Positions 49,518-58,048 of a stretch of 64,000 bases of DNA are shown piece by piece. The first letter of the stretch is position 1. Each line of letters starts with the position of its first letter. The position numbers and the translations under genes are program-made. Location: the NCBI RefSeq assembly GCF_000527035.1, contig NZ_AZUK01000001.1:992001-1056000 (forward strand), read 5' to 3'. The notes under the pieces are model-generated. The model ran no database searches and had not been told where the DNA came from. It saw only the letters and a list, made by a program, of their open reading frames with translations. The DNA is from Tolumonas lignilytica. Lineage in GTDB: Bacteria > Pseudomonadota > Gammaproteobacteria > Enterobacterales > Aeromonadaceae.

Positions 49518-50074
49518 ACCTACTGCCATGGCGTGAATCTGCTAAAGAACGCCAAAAACAAAGCTTTTTCATTCTGATTGGTGTGAGCTGCGCCATAGCT
49601 GCGGTTGGCGTATTTGCGGTTAACCAGTACTTCAATCATCAAATCAGTGCTCAAGATCAACGAAATCAATACCTACAACATGAAATAGCCATTCTTGATA
49701 CTGAGATTGGACAAATAAATGTAATAAAAGCCCAGAAACAATCCTTAGTGAATCGTATGAAGCTTATTGATACATTACAGCAAAGCCGTAATGTATCAGT
49801 AAGGCTATTTAATGACCTTCCTCTGGTTATTGCTAATGGTGTTTACTTACAATCACTAAACTTTACTCAACCACAAATAAACGTAGTCGGTAAAGCTGAA
49901 GCATATAATCGTGTCGCAAGTACTATGCGCTTGATTGATGGTAGCGGTTGGTTAGGTCAGACAGCGATTAGTTCGATTTTTGCTAACGATAGTGCACTAA
50001 TGAAGTTAAGCGAGTTCTCAATGCGATTTTCCGTGCTAAACAATAATAAGCCTAACTCGGCAGTCAAGCAGTAA
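49505..50074 (+). CDS. pilN: Type IV pilus assembly protein PilN
   Basis: PilN is a bitopic inner-membrane protein whose cytosolic N-terminus binds PilM and whose periplasmic part pairs with PilO. The 189-residue protein begins with the conserved INLLPWRE docking motif. One membrane segment follows (FFILIGVSCAIAAVGVFAV, about 22-40), then a coiled-coil and a periplasmic ferredoxin-like domain. It overlaps pilM by 13 nt and precedes pilO by 16 nt, within one operon. Confidence 0.94.
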   Translation: MSNINLLPWRESAKERQKQSFFILIGVSCAIAAVGVFAVNQYFNHQISAQDQRNQYLQHEIAILDTEIGQINVIKAQKQSLVNRMKLIDTLQQSRNVSVRLFNDLPLVIANGVYLQSLNFTQPQINVVGKAEAYNRVASTMRLIDGSGWLGQTAISSIFANDSALMKLSEFSMRFSVLNNNKPNSAVKQ

Positions 50075-50090
50075 AGCATAGGAGGCATCG

Positions 50091-50714
50091 ATGAATATTC
50101 AAGAATTAAATGAATTAGATATTAATGACATAGCATCCTGGCCTGTATTTGCTAAAAGCATTTTAATCGCGTTTGTATGTATATTAATAGGCGCTGTTGG
50201 CTATTATGCTCTCATTTCTGATTCCATAAAAAAACTAGATCAGACCCGCCAGCAAGAAATTGATTTAAAAAGCCAATTTGAAATCCGAGCCGCTCAAGCC
50301 AGTAGCTTAAATGCATACCGCCAACAAATGGTTCAACTAGAAGACATGCTTAAAAGTCAGTTGAAGCAGTTGCCAGATAAAACCGAGGTTGCCGGACTTC
50401 TGGATGATATCAGCTACATAGCCACCAATAATGGTCTCAAACTGTTACGCATTAATTGGGAACCCGAAGTTAAAAAAGAATTTTATACAGAACTACCAAT
50501 GCGTATAGATATAGAGGGTCAATATGATCAATTGGGGCAATTTTCAGCAGATATTGCAGCTTTGCCACGAATTGTGTTACTTGGTAGTTTCACAATAAAT
50601 AAAGAAACCAAACAGGGAAATACAAACGATATTATTATGTCTGTGCAGGCTAAAACCTACCGTTATGACCCAGATCAAAAACAAACTAAGACTAAGGGAA
50701 CGGTGCAGAAATGA
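50091..50714 (+). CDS. pilO: Type IV pilus assembly protein PilO
   Basis: PilO heterodimerises with PilN in the periplasm and contacts PilP, aligning the inner-membrane platform with the secretin. The 207-residue protein has a short acidic cytosolic start and a membrane segment (SILIAFVCILIGAVGYYALI, about 23-42). A coiled-coil and a C-terminal ferredoxin-like domain containing LPDKTEVAGLLDDISYIATNNGL and LPMRIDIEGQYDQLGQF follow. An AGGAGG site precedes the ATG, and its stop overlaps the pilP start by 4 nt. Confidence 0.94.
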   Translation: MNIQELNELDINDIASWPVFAKSILIAFVCILIGAVGYYALISDSIKKLDQTRQQEIDLKSQFEIRAAQASSLNAYRQQMVQLEDMLKSQLKQLPDKTEVAGLLDDISYIATNNGLKLLRINWEPEVKKEFYTELPMRIDIEGQYDQLGQFSADIAALPRIVLLGSFTINKETKQGNTNDIIMSVQAKTYRYDPDQKQTKTKGTVQK

Positions 50715-51256
50715 AATATAAATTACTGATCCTTTTTCTAAGTACCATTATAGTCTCGGGGTGTGAACAAAACTCCGATCTGCAGACTTATATTGCCCAA
50801 GTCAAAGCTCGCCCTGCACAGCCCATAGATCCTTTGCCAACTATAACACCTTATGTACCAATGGCATTTACAGCTCAAAAAGCAAGAAATCCGTTTATTG
50901 ATCCAAAACCAGAACAAGGGCAAATGGTCGCTAAAGCTAAATTGAAATGCATTCAGCCCGATCTGACCCGGAAAAAAGAAGATCTGGAACAATACTCTCT
51001 CGATAATCTGGTAATGAAAGGAACCCTTGCAAATGACCGTGGTTTATGGGGACTGGTAATGGCACCTGGAGGCATGGTGTATCGAGTATCTTCCGGTCAA
51101 TACATGGGCTTAAACCATGGGAAAATAACAAAAGTCACCCAAAATGATATTGAGGTAGTCGAAATGATACCGGATGGTAGTGGTTGCTGGAATAACAGAA
51201 CAACTACACTGACACTTAATACGTCCACTACTAACGCTAACAAAAAACAGGGATGA
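50711..51256 (+). CDS. pilP: Type IV pilus assembly lipoprotein PilP
   Basis: PilP is an inner-membrane lipoprotein that bridges PilNO to the N-domains of the PilQ secretin. The 181-residue protein has a lipobox IIVSGC with Cys18. An extended proline-rich linker with RNPFIDPKPE (the typical NPF motif) follows. The C-terminal HR domain contains LDNLVMKGTLANDRGLWGLVM, VYRVSSGQYMGLNHGKI and IPDGSGCWNNRTTTLTL. Its ATG overlaps the pilO stop, and pilQ follows after 3 bp. Confidence 0.95.
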   Translation: MKYKLLILFLSTIIVSGCEQNSDLQTYIAQVKARPAQPIDPLPTITPYVPMAFTAQKARNPFIDPKPEQGQMVAKAKLKCIQPDLTRKKEDLEQYSLDNLVMKGTLANDRGLWGLVMAPGGMVYRVSSGQYMGLNHGKITKVTQNDIEVVEMIPDGSGCWNNRTTTLTLNTSTTNANKKQG

Positions 51257-51259
51257 GTC

Positions 51260-53368
51260 ATGCGTACTAACAGACTATTTAAATCAGGATTATATACGGC
51301 GGCTGTGCTTTCTTTCGCTGCGTACTCCACAACTGTATTCGCCCTGACTGAATTGCAGAACATTCGGGTTAGTCCTGTGAGTGGTGATCAGCTTGAATTG
51401 CAGTTTGATTTCAATGAACCAATGACAAATTTTACTGATAAGTTGAAATATCAGCCTAATCAGTTGTTTTTAAATTTCCCATCGACAAACTCATCATTAA
51501 AGCAAAATACTATTCCTATCGAGCGATTAGGTATTCAACAAATACAAGTAAAACCTAAGAATGCAGGATTAGATGTCTCAGTGAGTCTGGAAAAGCTAAT
51601 GCCTTACCGTATCAAGCAGGAAGGCAATCATGTTTCAGTCACTTTAGGACAAACACTACCGAATGAATCCACGCCAAAACTCGTTAGCAGCCAATATTCA
51701 ACGTCTAAATTGCCGTTAACTGCTGCCGATAATACGAAAACAAATAATGCTGCTGGTACAATCAACACCATTGAGCATATCGATTTTCGCAGAGGAAAAA
51801 GCGGACAAAGCCAATTGTTAGTAAACTTGCAAAATAGTGCGGCTGCGGTGGAAGTAACATCGCGTGGTAATCATGTGTTGGCAACGTTTAATGCTACATC
51901 GATAAAACCAGAGCTGGTCGCATTATTGAATGTCAATGATTTTAATACTCCGGTATCCAGTATTGATGTTCAAAAGAATAAAAACAATGTGACTTTAGAT
52001 CTCAATATCAAAGGGAAGTATGACTACAAATATGATCAATCAGGAAGTCTCTTCATAATTGAAGTAAGCCCTCCATTAAAAACAGCAAAAAATGATCCTC
52101 AAAAACAATATAAAGGCAAACCAATTTCATTGAATTTTCAGGATGTTCCTGTCCGAACTGTTCTTCAGTTGATTGCTGATTTTAATAAACTGAATTTGGT
52201 TACAACTGATTCGGTTAATGGGAATATTACTTTACGTTTGGATGGCGTGCCTTGGGAACAAGCTTTGGACACAGTTCTAAAAGTTAAAGGACTGGATAAG
52301 CGATTAGACAATAATATCTTGTTAGTTGCACCTGCCACTGAAATAGCAACGCAGGAAAAACAACAACTGGAAAATAAGCAAAAAGTGGCTGATTTGGCGC
52401 CACTTGTTACAGAATATATTCAAATCAACTACGCTAAAGCACCTGATGTTGCTAAGTTGCTGGCCGATGATAAAACCCGACTGCTTTCACCTCGGGGAGC
52501 AGTCAGTGTCGATGAGCGCACAAATACCTTGTTAGTTAAAGATACAGCTGATGTTATCGACCACATCAAAGACATGATTAAAGTATTAGATGTGGCCGTT
52601 AAACAAGTTGTCATTGAGGCAAGAATGGTAACGGTCACCGATGGAGTCGATGACTCATTAGGTATTCGTTGGGGAGTAACTGATGTAAATAAAAATGGTA
52701 GTACATCAGGAACACTGGAAGGCTTGGATACTGCTGCGACAGGTTCGACTCCAAGTTTGGATAGCAGATTAAATGTTAACTTGGCCGCCAATCCTTCAAC
52801 AGGAACTGCAGCAAGCATCGCGTTCCAAGTTGCTAAGCTCACAGACGGATCTTTATTGGATTTGGAGCTCAGCGCACTGGAAAATGAAAATAAGGCTGAA
52901 ATTATTTCAAGCCCTAGAGTAACGACTGCAAACCAGAAAGAAGCCTTAATAGAACAAGGTTATGAAATTCCTTACAATGAAAGTGCATCCAGTGGAGCAA
53001 CTACCATTGCTTTCAAAAAGGCTGTTTTAAGCCTAAAAGTAACACCGCAAATTACACCAGATAACAATGTCATACTTGATTTGCATGTTACTCAGGATGA
53101 CATCTATAAAGATGTTAGTACCGGTAATGGTGGAACAGCTGTTGCGTTATCAACACAAGCAATTAACACTCAAGTACTTGTTAAAAATGGAGAAACGCTT
53201 GTGTTAGGTGGAATATATAACCGTTCCATCAAAAAGACAGTAAGCAAAGTTCCTGTATTAGGTGATATTCCTGGCGTTGGATTCTTATTCCGAAACACCA
53301 CCAACTCCAATACAAAGAAAGAATTGCTTATCTTTGTAACACCCAAAATTGTAACTGGTAGCTTGTAA
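51260..53368 (+). CDS. pilQ: Type IV pilus secretin PilQ
   Basis: PilQ forms the outer-membrane gated pore through which the pilus, and DNA during competence, passes. The 702-residue protein has a signal peptide ending near VFA and AMIN-type domains in the first 280 residues (LQNIRVSPVSGDQLELQFDF). Secretin/TonB N-domains (ISLNFQDVPVRTVLQLIADFNKLNLV) and N1 modules (QINYAKAPDVAKLL) come next. The C-terminal secretin barrel contains VVIEARMVTV, EIISSPRVTTANQKEALIEQGYEIPY and VPVLGDIPGVGFLFRNT. It is the last gene of the pilMNOPQ operon and has its own terminator. Confidence 0.97.
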   Translation: MRTNRLFKSGLYTAAVLSFAAYSTTVFALTELQNIRVSPVSGDQLELQFDFNEPMTNFTDKLKYQPNQLFLNFPSTNSSLKQNTIPIERLGIQQIQVKPKNAGLDVSVSLEKLMPYRIKQEGNHVSVTLGQTLPNESTPKLVSSQYSTSKLPLTAADNTKTNNAAGTINTIEHIDFRRGKSGQSQLLVNLQNSAAAVEVTSRGNHVLATFNATSIKPELVALLNVNDFNTPVSSIDVQKNKNNVTLDLNIKGKYDYKYDQSGSLFIIEVSPPLKTAKNDPQKQYKGKPISLNFQDVPVRTVLQLIADFNKLNLVTTDSVNGNITLRLDGVPWEQALDTVLKVKGLDKRLDNNILLVAPATEIATQEKQQLENKQKVADLAPLVTEYIQINYAKAPDVAKLLADDKTRLLSPRGAVSVDERTNTLLVKDTADVIDHIKDMIKVLDVAVKQVVIEARMVTVTDGVDDSLGIRWGVTDVNKNGSTSGTLEGLDTAATGSTPSLDSRLNVNLAANPSTGTAASIAFQVAKLTDGSLLDLELSALENENKAEIISSPRVTTANQKEALIEQGYEIPYNESASSGATTIAFKKAVLSLKVTPQITPDNNVILDLHVTQDDIYKDVSTGNGGTAVALSTQAINTQVLVKNGETLVLGGIYNRSIKKTVSKVPVLGDIPGVGFLFRNTTNSNTKKELLIFVTPKIVTGSL

Positions 53369-53393
53369 TATTTTGCAATTAATTATTGATATC

Positions 53394-53422
53394 AAAGACC
53401 TCAGCCATGTGCAGAGGTCTTT
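53394..53422 (+). terminator. Terminator of pilMNOPQ
   Basis: AAAGACCTC (53394-53402) pairs with GAGGTCTTT (53414-53422) across an 11-nt loop and is followed by more T. It ends the pil operon before rsmC. Confidence 0.9.
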
Positions 53423-53454
53423 TTTTATAGGATAATTACTTTTTTATACTCTTC

Positions 53455-54504
53455 ATGACCGACATGCATTTTTCTGAACATAATAATCTTTCTGCGTTTT
53501 TGCAGCGACATCAAGACTTATTTCAAGATAAAAATCTGTTGATTTGTGGCCAATTACAAGCCCTATCGCTTGAGCCGTTATTACAAAATCCAAACTCCAC
53601 ATATTTAGTATCGGATTATTGTGTTTTCAATAAATTAAAAACACAAAACCTTGAAAAATCACGTCTTCATTTTGGATTCAAACTTGATGACTCCACACAA
53701 AAGTATGATGCACTTTTGGTTTTTATGCCGAAAGCAAAACAGGAAGCTGCATTGTGGTTCAACTGGACACTACCGTTATTAAAATCTAACGCTGAAATTT
53801 TTGTTATCGGAGAAAATCGTGGTGGCATTAATGCCACACCTAAATTGCTACAAACTTATACGTCAGGTACAAAAAAAATAGACAGCGCAAGACATTGCTC
53901 TCTTTTTTATGCGTCATTGCTCACACCAGTGCCAACACCATCCTTGCACTCACAACTGCATCAGTACACCCTGCAACATACAGCCAATATCAATCCATTA
54001 ACCATATCCGCATTATCTGGCGTATTTAGTGCTGATGAGTTAGATGAAGGAACTCAACTTTTGCTAGACAACTTGCCGTCACTGCATGGAGAGGTGTTAG
54101 ATGTGGGATGTGGAGCTGGTATTATTGGAGCATCTATATGCCAACGTATGCCAGATGTAAAAATGACAATGACTGACGTTAATGCGTTAGCTTTGTTTTC
54201 GGCGACAGAGACATTAAACAAAAATCATCTATCTGCCAATGTTATAGCCTCTGATATGTTTTCTGATGTGATTGGAAAATTTGATTTTATTATTTCAAAT
54301 CCACCTTTTCATTCTGGATTAAATACAAATTATGAGGCTACAGAGCGTTTACTTCGCCAAGCCCCTGCTTATTTGAAACATCATGGACAATTATTTTTAG
54401 TAGCGAATAAATTTCTACGTTACGAACCCATCCTAAATGAAGTTTTCCATTCTGTATCTGTGATAAAAGAAAATGCACGATTTAAAATCATTCGGGCAAT
54501 GTAA
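53455..54504 (+). CDS. rsmC: 16S rRNA (guanine-1207-N2)-methyltransferase
   Basis: RsmC makes m2G1207 in 16S rRNA. The 349-residue protein has a degenerate N-terminal methyltransferase-like domain. The active C-terminal domain contains the SAM-binding VLDVGCGAGIIGASI (motif I), MTDVNALALFSA, the catalytic NPPF in FIISNPPFHSGLNTNY and a LFLVANKFLRYEPIL block. E. coli RsmC is 343 residues. An ATG three codons downstream is an alternative start; no clear ribosome site is seen for either. In many relatives aroK rather than rsmC follows pilQ. Confidence 0.95.
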   Translation: MTDMHFSEHNNLSAFLQRHQDLFQDKNLLICGQLQALSLEPLLQNPNSTYLVSDYCVFNKLKTQNLEKSRLHFGFKLDDSTQKYDALLVFMPKAKQEAALWFNWTLPLLKSNAEIFVIGENRGGINATPKLLQTYTSGTKKIDSARHCSLFYASLLTPVPTPSLHSQLHQYTLQHTANINPLTISALSGVFSADELDEGTQLLLDNLPSLHGEVLDVGCGAGIIGASICQRMPDVKMTMTDVNALALFSATETLNKNHLSANVIASDMFSDVIGKFDFIISNPPFHSGLNTNYEATERLLRQAPAYLKHHGQLFLVANKFLRYEPILNEVFHSVSVIKENARFKIIRAM

Positions 54505-54854
54505 AGTTAATATTACATTAACAAACCCCCGAAGGATCTGTTAGATTAAAACGGTGGTATATGCCACCGTTGTTCTTTGTCATACTTGCAGTGCGAAACC
54601 ATCTGACTTTGCTCCCATTTTCCCACCTTGTTTACTAACTCTTGATATATGCCACAGGCTTTTTATCGTAAGACCGCTACACTTAATCTCTATGTGGTTA
54701 TGCTTACCAGCCTTGTCATCGATCATCAGGCTCGTTGGTAAAATAACTTTTTAGTCAGATGAAGAACCACTCTGATACAACGATTTTTATTAGCTCTGAC
54801 CAGATCAGCGCTTTGCCTTAATGGATTTTTGATTTAATTGAGATAGGAGAATAT
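54505..54854 (+). other. Leader region upstream of glgC
   Basis: The 350-bp gap holds no credible gene. AACGGTGGTATATGCCACCGTT at about 54550-54571 is a strong stem that probably ends rsmC, although the following T-run is broken. Further on, TTACCAGCC ... GGCTCGTTGGTAA (about 54696-54741) can form an imperfect stem. The glgC ribosome site AGGAG, 7 nt before the ATG, contains a GGA of the kind bound by CsrA, the known repressor of glgC in E. coli. That link is inference. Confidence 0.5.
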
Positions 54855-56069
54855 ATGTCTGGCGTATTAGCGATGATTTTAGCCGGTGGTGAAGGTACTC
54901 GTTTACAACCTTTAACCGTCTCGCGAAGCAAACCTTCGGTGCCATTTGGAGGGAGTTATCGTCTAGTTGACTTTGTACTGAATAATTTCATCAATTCAGA
55001 CATGTTGCGGATCTATGTATTGACACAATTCAAATCTCAATCTCTTTATCTACATTTAAAAAAAGGATGGAATCTAACAGGTATTAGCGGCCGTTTTATA
55101 GACCCTATTCCAGCACAAATGAGAATGGGAAAACGTTGGTATGATGGTACAGCTGACGCTATCTACCAAAATATAGGTTTCATTGAGTTAAGCAGTCCGG
55201 AACATGTCTGTATTTTTGGCAGTGACCATATTTATAAAATGGATATTCGTCAGATGCTTGATTTTCACAAAGAAAAACAAGCCGTACTGACCGTTGCTGC
55301 AATCCGAGTTCCTATCGCTGAAGCCTCAGCATTTGGTGTCATCGAAGTTGATGCAGATGGCCGAATGATCGGTTTTGAAGAAAAGCCCAAAAAACCAAAA
55401 TCTATTCCTGGTGACCCAGAATTTGCGTTAGCTTCTATGGGCAACTACATTTTTGAAACAAATACCTTATTAAGTGAATTAACTTCTGATGCAGAAAAGG
55501 AAGATTCCAGCCATGATTTCGGCCGAGATATCATTCCAGGTCTGTATCCTAATGCACCCGTTTATGTATACGACTTCAGTATTAACCAAATTGAAGGGGA
55601 AAAAGGGGCTTATTGGCGTGATGTGGGTACAATTGATGCCTACTGGCAATCACACATGGATTTAGTTAGTGATAATCCACCCTTTTCTTTGTATAACCGT
55701 AAATGGCCATTACATACTTTCTATCCACCATTGCCGCCAGCAACGTTTATCGACACTGCGGCATATAAAACTAACGTGTCACAGTCTTTGATTTCCGCAG
55801 GATGTTATATTCAAGGCAGTCGGATAAACCGCAGTATCTTAGGATTTCGCTGCAATATTGCATCCGGCTCCGAAATTAGTGAATCGATCTTCCTAGGAGA
55901 CGTGAAAATTGGTGAAGGTTGTAAAATTCGTCGAGCGATCATTGATAAACAGGTAGAAATCGCACCTGGTACTGTGATCGGTGAAAATCTTGCCTATGAT
56001 CGCCAGCGTTTCACTGTGTCAGAAGGCGGTATTGTTGTGATCCCGAAAGGGGCTAGAGTTGGTTTCTGA
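54855..56069 (+). CDS. glgC: Glucose-1-phosphate adenylyltransferase
   Basis: GlgC makes ADP-glucose, the committed and allosterically controlled step of glycogen synthesis. The 404-residue protein has the nucleotidyltransferase signature AMILAGGEGTRLQPLTVSRSKPSVPFGG at its start, GTADAIYQN, the FGSDHIYKMD metal site, VIEVDADGRMIGFEEKP and a C-terminal left-handed beta-helix with SILGFRC and IIDKQVEI. It is shorter than E. coli GlgC (431), as in the compact Vibrio-type enzymes. It is followed by glgA after 3 bp. No glgB, glgX or glgP is nearby. Confidence 0.97.
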   Translation: MSGVLAMILAGGEGTRLQPLTVSRSKPSVPFGGSYRLVDFVLNNFINSDMLRIYVLTQFKSQSLYLHLKKGWNLTGISGRFIDPIPAQMRMGKRWYDGTADAIYQNIGFIELSSPEHVCIFGSDHIYKMDIRQMLDFHKEKQAVLTVAAIRVPIAEASAFGVIEVDADGRMIGFEEKPKKPKSIPGDPEFALASMGNYIFETNTLLSELTSDAEKEDSSHDFGRDIIPGLYPNAPVYVYDFSINQIEGEKGAYWRDVGTIDAYWQSHMDLVSDNPPFSLYNRKWPLHTFYPPLPPATFIDTAAYKTNVSQSLISAGCYIQGSRINRSILGFRCNIASGSEISESIFLGDVKIGEGCKIRRAIIDKQVEIAPGTVIGENLAYDRQRFTVSEGGIVVIPKGARVGF

Positions 56070-56072
56070 TAA

Positions 56073-57521
56073 ATGAATATATTATTTATAGCTTCTGAAG
56101 TTGAAAGCTTTGTAAAAACGGGTGGTTTGGCCGACGTAGCCAAAGCTTTACCACTGGAATTAAAACGGGCCGGACATGATGTGAGGATCGCAATCCCTGG
56201 ATACAGCGCCATTGCACAGCGTGAGCATGGCTCGATTATCAGTTCTGGTCAGTTATCAACAGAACCACAGTATGTGGACATCCCGTATGATGTCAGACAA
56301 CTATATCTTGCTGATATTCCATTATATTTAATTGAAAATAAGCATTATTTTGAACGCCCGAGTTTGTATGGCGAAAACAATAATGCTTATGCAGATAACG
56401 GAGAGCGGTTTGCGTTTTTTTCCGCAGCAGTTCTGCAGGCTACCGAACAAGTAGGATTTAGACCGGATATTGTGCACTGTAATGACTGGCACACGGCGCT
56501 GGTGCCGATGTTACTCAAAACACGCTTCGGTCAAAATCCATTTTTCTCCCAAACGAAAAGTATCATCACTATTCATAATGGTGCCTTTCAAGGGATTTGT
56601 GAAAGAGGCCAATTATGGGCATTACCGGAAATCAGGAATGCGCATAATGAAGCCATTTATCAGGGTCCGTATTACATTAACTTCTTGAAGTGTGGTGTTT
56701 TGTATGCCGACAAAATAAATGCCGTCAGCCCTACTTATGCCAAGGAACTGATGTCTTACCTTGGTGGGCATGGTATGGCGAAGCATTTCCAGGATCGTGC
56801 AGCAGATATTTGCGGAATAATTAACGGCTGTGATTATAACGATTGGGATCCTGCTACTGATGCATTACTCCCAGCAAGATATTATGTAGATGACTTACAA
56901 GGTAAAGCTGAATGTAAGCGGCAATTGCAACAGCGGGCCAATCTACCAGTCAGTGATCTTCCTGTATTTGGCATGGTGTGCCGACTCACGGAACAAAAAG
57001 GTATTCATTATTTACTACCGATTTTAGCCAAATTTTTGGTACATCATGTTCAAGTGGCCATTGTAGGTTCGGGCGATCCTGTCTTAGCCCAAAGACTAGA
57101 AATTATTGCACAGCAATTTCCACATAAATTTGTCTTTATCAATGCGCATAGCAATGAGTTGGCACATTTAGTCGAAGCTGGTAGCGATTTCTTCATGATG
57201 CCATCGCAGTTTGAGCCATGCGGTTTAAACCAGATGTATAGTCTGGCATATGGCACATTGCCTATCGTTCGAGCTGTTGGCGGCTTAAAAGATACCGTAA
57301 CGGATTATGACCAGGATCCAGAGCATGCGACAGGTTTCGTGTTTGAAGAACCTGAACCTTATGATCTGTTGAATGTGTTACGTCGCGCGTTGTTACTGTA
57401 CGTACAGGATCAACACGAGTTTAAACGAGTTCAACGTAATGCAATGTTAACACGATATCACTGGTCTGATTCTGTGCATGGTTATGAGGATATGTATAAA
57501 AAAGCACTCAATTGGCAGTAG
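56073..57521 (+). CDS. glgA: Glycogen synthase
   Basis: GlgA transfers glucose from ADP-glucose to the growing alpha-1,4-glucan. The 482-residue GT5 protein shows the ADP-glucose-binding KTGGLADV near residue 15, VHCNDWHTALVP, the TIHNGAFQG block, VCRLTEQKGIHYLLP and the C-terminal PSQFEPCGLNQMYSLAYGTLPIVRAVGGLKDTV containing the catalytic glutamate. Length matches E. coli (477). It is co-transcribed with glgC and ends at a strong terminator. Confidence 0.97.
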   Translation: MNILFIASEVESFVKTGGLADVAKALPLELKRAGHDVRIAIPGYSAIAQREHGSIISSGQLSTEPQYVDIPYDVRQLYLADIPLYLIENKHYFERPSLYGENNNAYADNGERFAFFSAAVLQATEQVGFRPDIVHCNDWHTALVPMLLKTRFGQNPFFSQTKSIITIHNGAFQGICERGQLWALPEIRNAHNEAIYQGPYYINFLKCGVLYADKINAVSPTYAKELMSYLGGHGMAKHFQDRAADICGIINGCDYNDWDPATDALLPARYYVDDLQGKAECKRQLQQRANLPVSDLPVFGMVCRLTEQKGIHYLLPILAKFLVHHVQVAIVGSGDPVLAQRLEIIAQQFPHKFVFINAHSNELAHLVEAGSDFFMMPSQFEPCGLNQMYSLAYGTLPIVRAVGGLKDTVTDYDQDPEHATGFVFEEPEPYDLLNVLRRALLLYVQDQHEFKRVQRNAMLTRYHWSDSVHGYEDMYKKALNWQ

Positions 57522-57530
57522 TTAGTTGAT

Positions 57531-57567
57531 GAAAAACAGAGCAATCTCGTGGGATTCTCTGTTTTTC
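57531..57567 (+). terminator. Terminator of glgCA
   Basis: GAAAAACAGAG (57531-57541) and CTCTGTTTTTC (57557-57567) form an 11-bp stem ending in a T-run, 10 nt past the glgA stop and just before the tRNA promoter. Confidence 0.85.
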
Positions 57568-57580
57568 TTCTTCCTGACAG

Positions 57581-57615
57581 TTGACGTGTATTCAAGAATA
57601 GGTAGAATGCCGGCC
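57581..57615 (+). promoter_or_regulatory. Stable-RNA promoter for the tRNA-Leu operon
   Basis: -35 TTGACG (57581-57586), a 16-nt spacer and -10 TAGAAT (57603-57608) are followed by the GC-rich discriminator GCCGGCC (57609-57615). Such discriminators are typical of stringently controlled tRNA and rRNA promoters. Confidence 0.85.
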
Positions 57616-57619
57616 AGAT

Positions 57620-57704
57620 GCGAAGGTGGCGGAATTGGTAGACGCGCTAGCTTCAGGTGTTAGTGCCTTCGGGTGTGAGGGTTCGAGTCCCTCCTTTCGC
57701 ACCA
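57620..57704 (+). tRNA. tRNA-Leu(CAG), copy 1
   Basis: An 85-nt class II tRNA with encoded CCA. The acceptor stem GCGAAGG pairs with CTTTCGC, the anticodon loop TTCAGGT gives CAG (decoding CUG), a variable arm with CCTTCGGG follows, and the T-loop is GTTCGAGTC. It is nearly identical to E. coli leuT/leuV-type genes. It is first of three in one transcript. Confidence 0.97.
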
Positions 57705-57706
57705 AT

Positions 57707-57724
57707 CATGCTGCTGACAGCATG
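57707..57724 (+). repeat. Palindromic spacer repeat between tRNA-Leu copies (1)
   Basis: CATGCTG-CTGA-CAGCATG forms a 7-bp hairpin right after copy 1. The same 18 bases recur after copy 2, so the repeating unit includes tRNA and spacer. Confidence 0.85.
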
Positions 57725-57744
57725 TTAAAATAGTCAGACACTGT

Positions 57745-57829
57745 GCGAGGGTGGCGGAATTGGTAGACGCGCTAGCTTCAGGTGTTAGTGCCTTCGGGTG
57801 TGAGGGTTCGAGTCCCTCCTCTCGCACCA
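57745..57829 (+). tRNA. tRNA-Leu(CAG), copy 2
   Basis: 85 nt with encoded CCA. It differs from copies 1 and 3 by a compensatory acceptor-stem change: GCGAGGG with CTCTCGC, an A-U pair replaced by G-C at the fifth pair. The anticodon loop, variable arm and T-arm are unchanged. Confidence 0.97.
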
Positions 57830-57830
57830 T

Positions 57831-57848
57831 CATGCTGCTGACAGCATG
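57831..57848 (+). repeat. Palindromic spacer repeat between tRNA-Leu copies (2)
   Basis: Second copy of the CATGCTGCTGACAGCATG hairpin, followed by a diverging spacer that still shares ATAGTCAGA with the first. Confidence 0.85.
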
Positions 57849-57875
57849 TAAATATAGTCAGAGACAATAAGTAGT

Positions 57876-57960
57876 GCGAAGGTGGCGGAATTGGTAGACG
57901 CGCTAGCTTCAGGTGTTAGTGCCTTCGGGTGTGAGGGTTCGAGTCCCTCCTTTCGCACCA
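57876..57960 (+). tRNA. tRNA-Leu(CAG), copy 3
   Basis: 85 nt with encoded CCA, identical in sequence to copy 1. It is the last tRNA of the operon, ten bases before the terminator stem. Confidence 0.97.
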
Positions 57961-57969
57961 AATTTTTCG

Positions 57970-58006
57970 AAAAAAGCACATCGCTCATAAAGCAATGTGC
58001 TTTTTT
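57970..58006 (+). terminator. Terminator of the tRNA-Leu operon
   Basis: AAAAAAGCACAT (57970-57981) pairs with ATGTGCTTTTTT (57995-58006), a 12-bp stem with its own T-run. Confidence 0.93.
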
Positions 58007-58048
58007 GTTATATGCTATATATCAGTTGGTTAACTGAGGAATGTAGCC

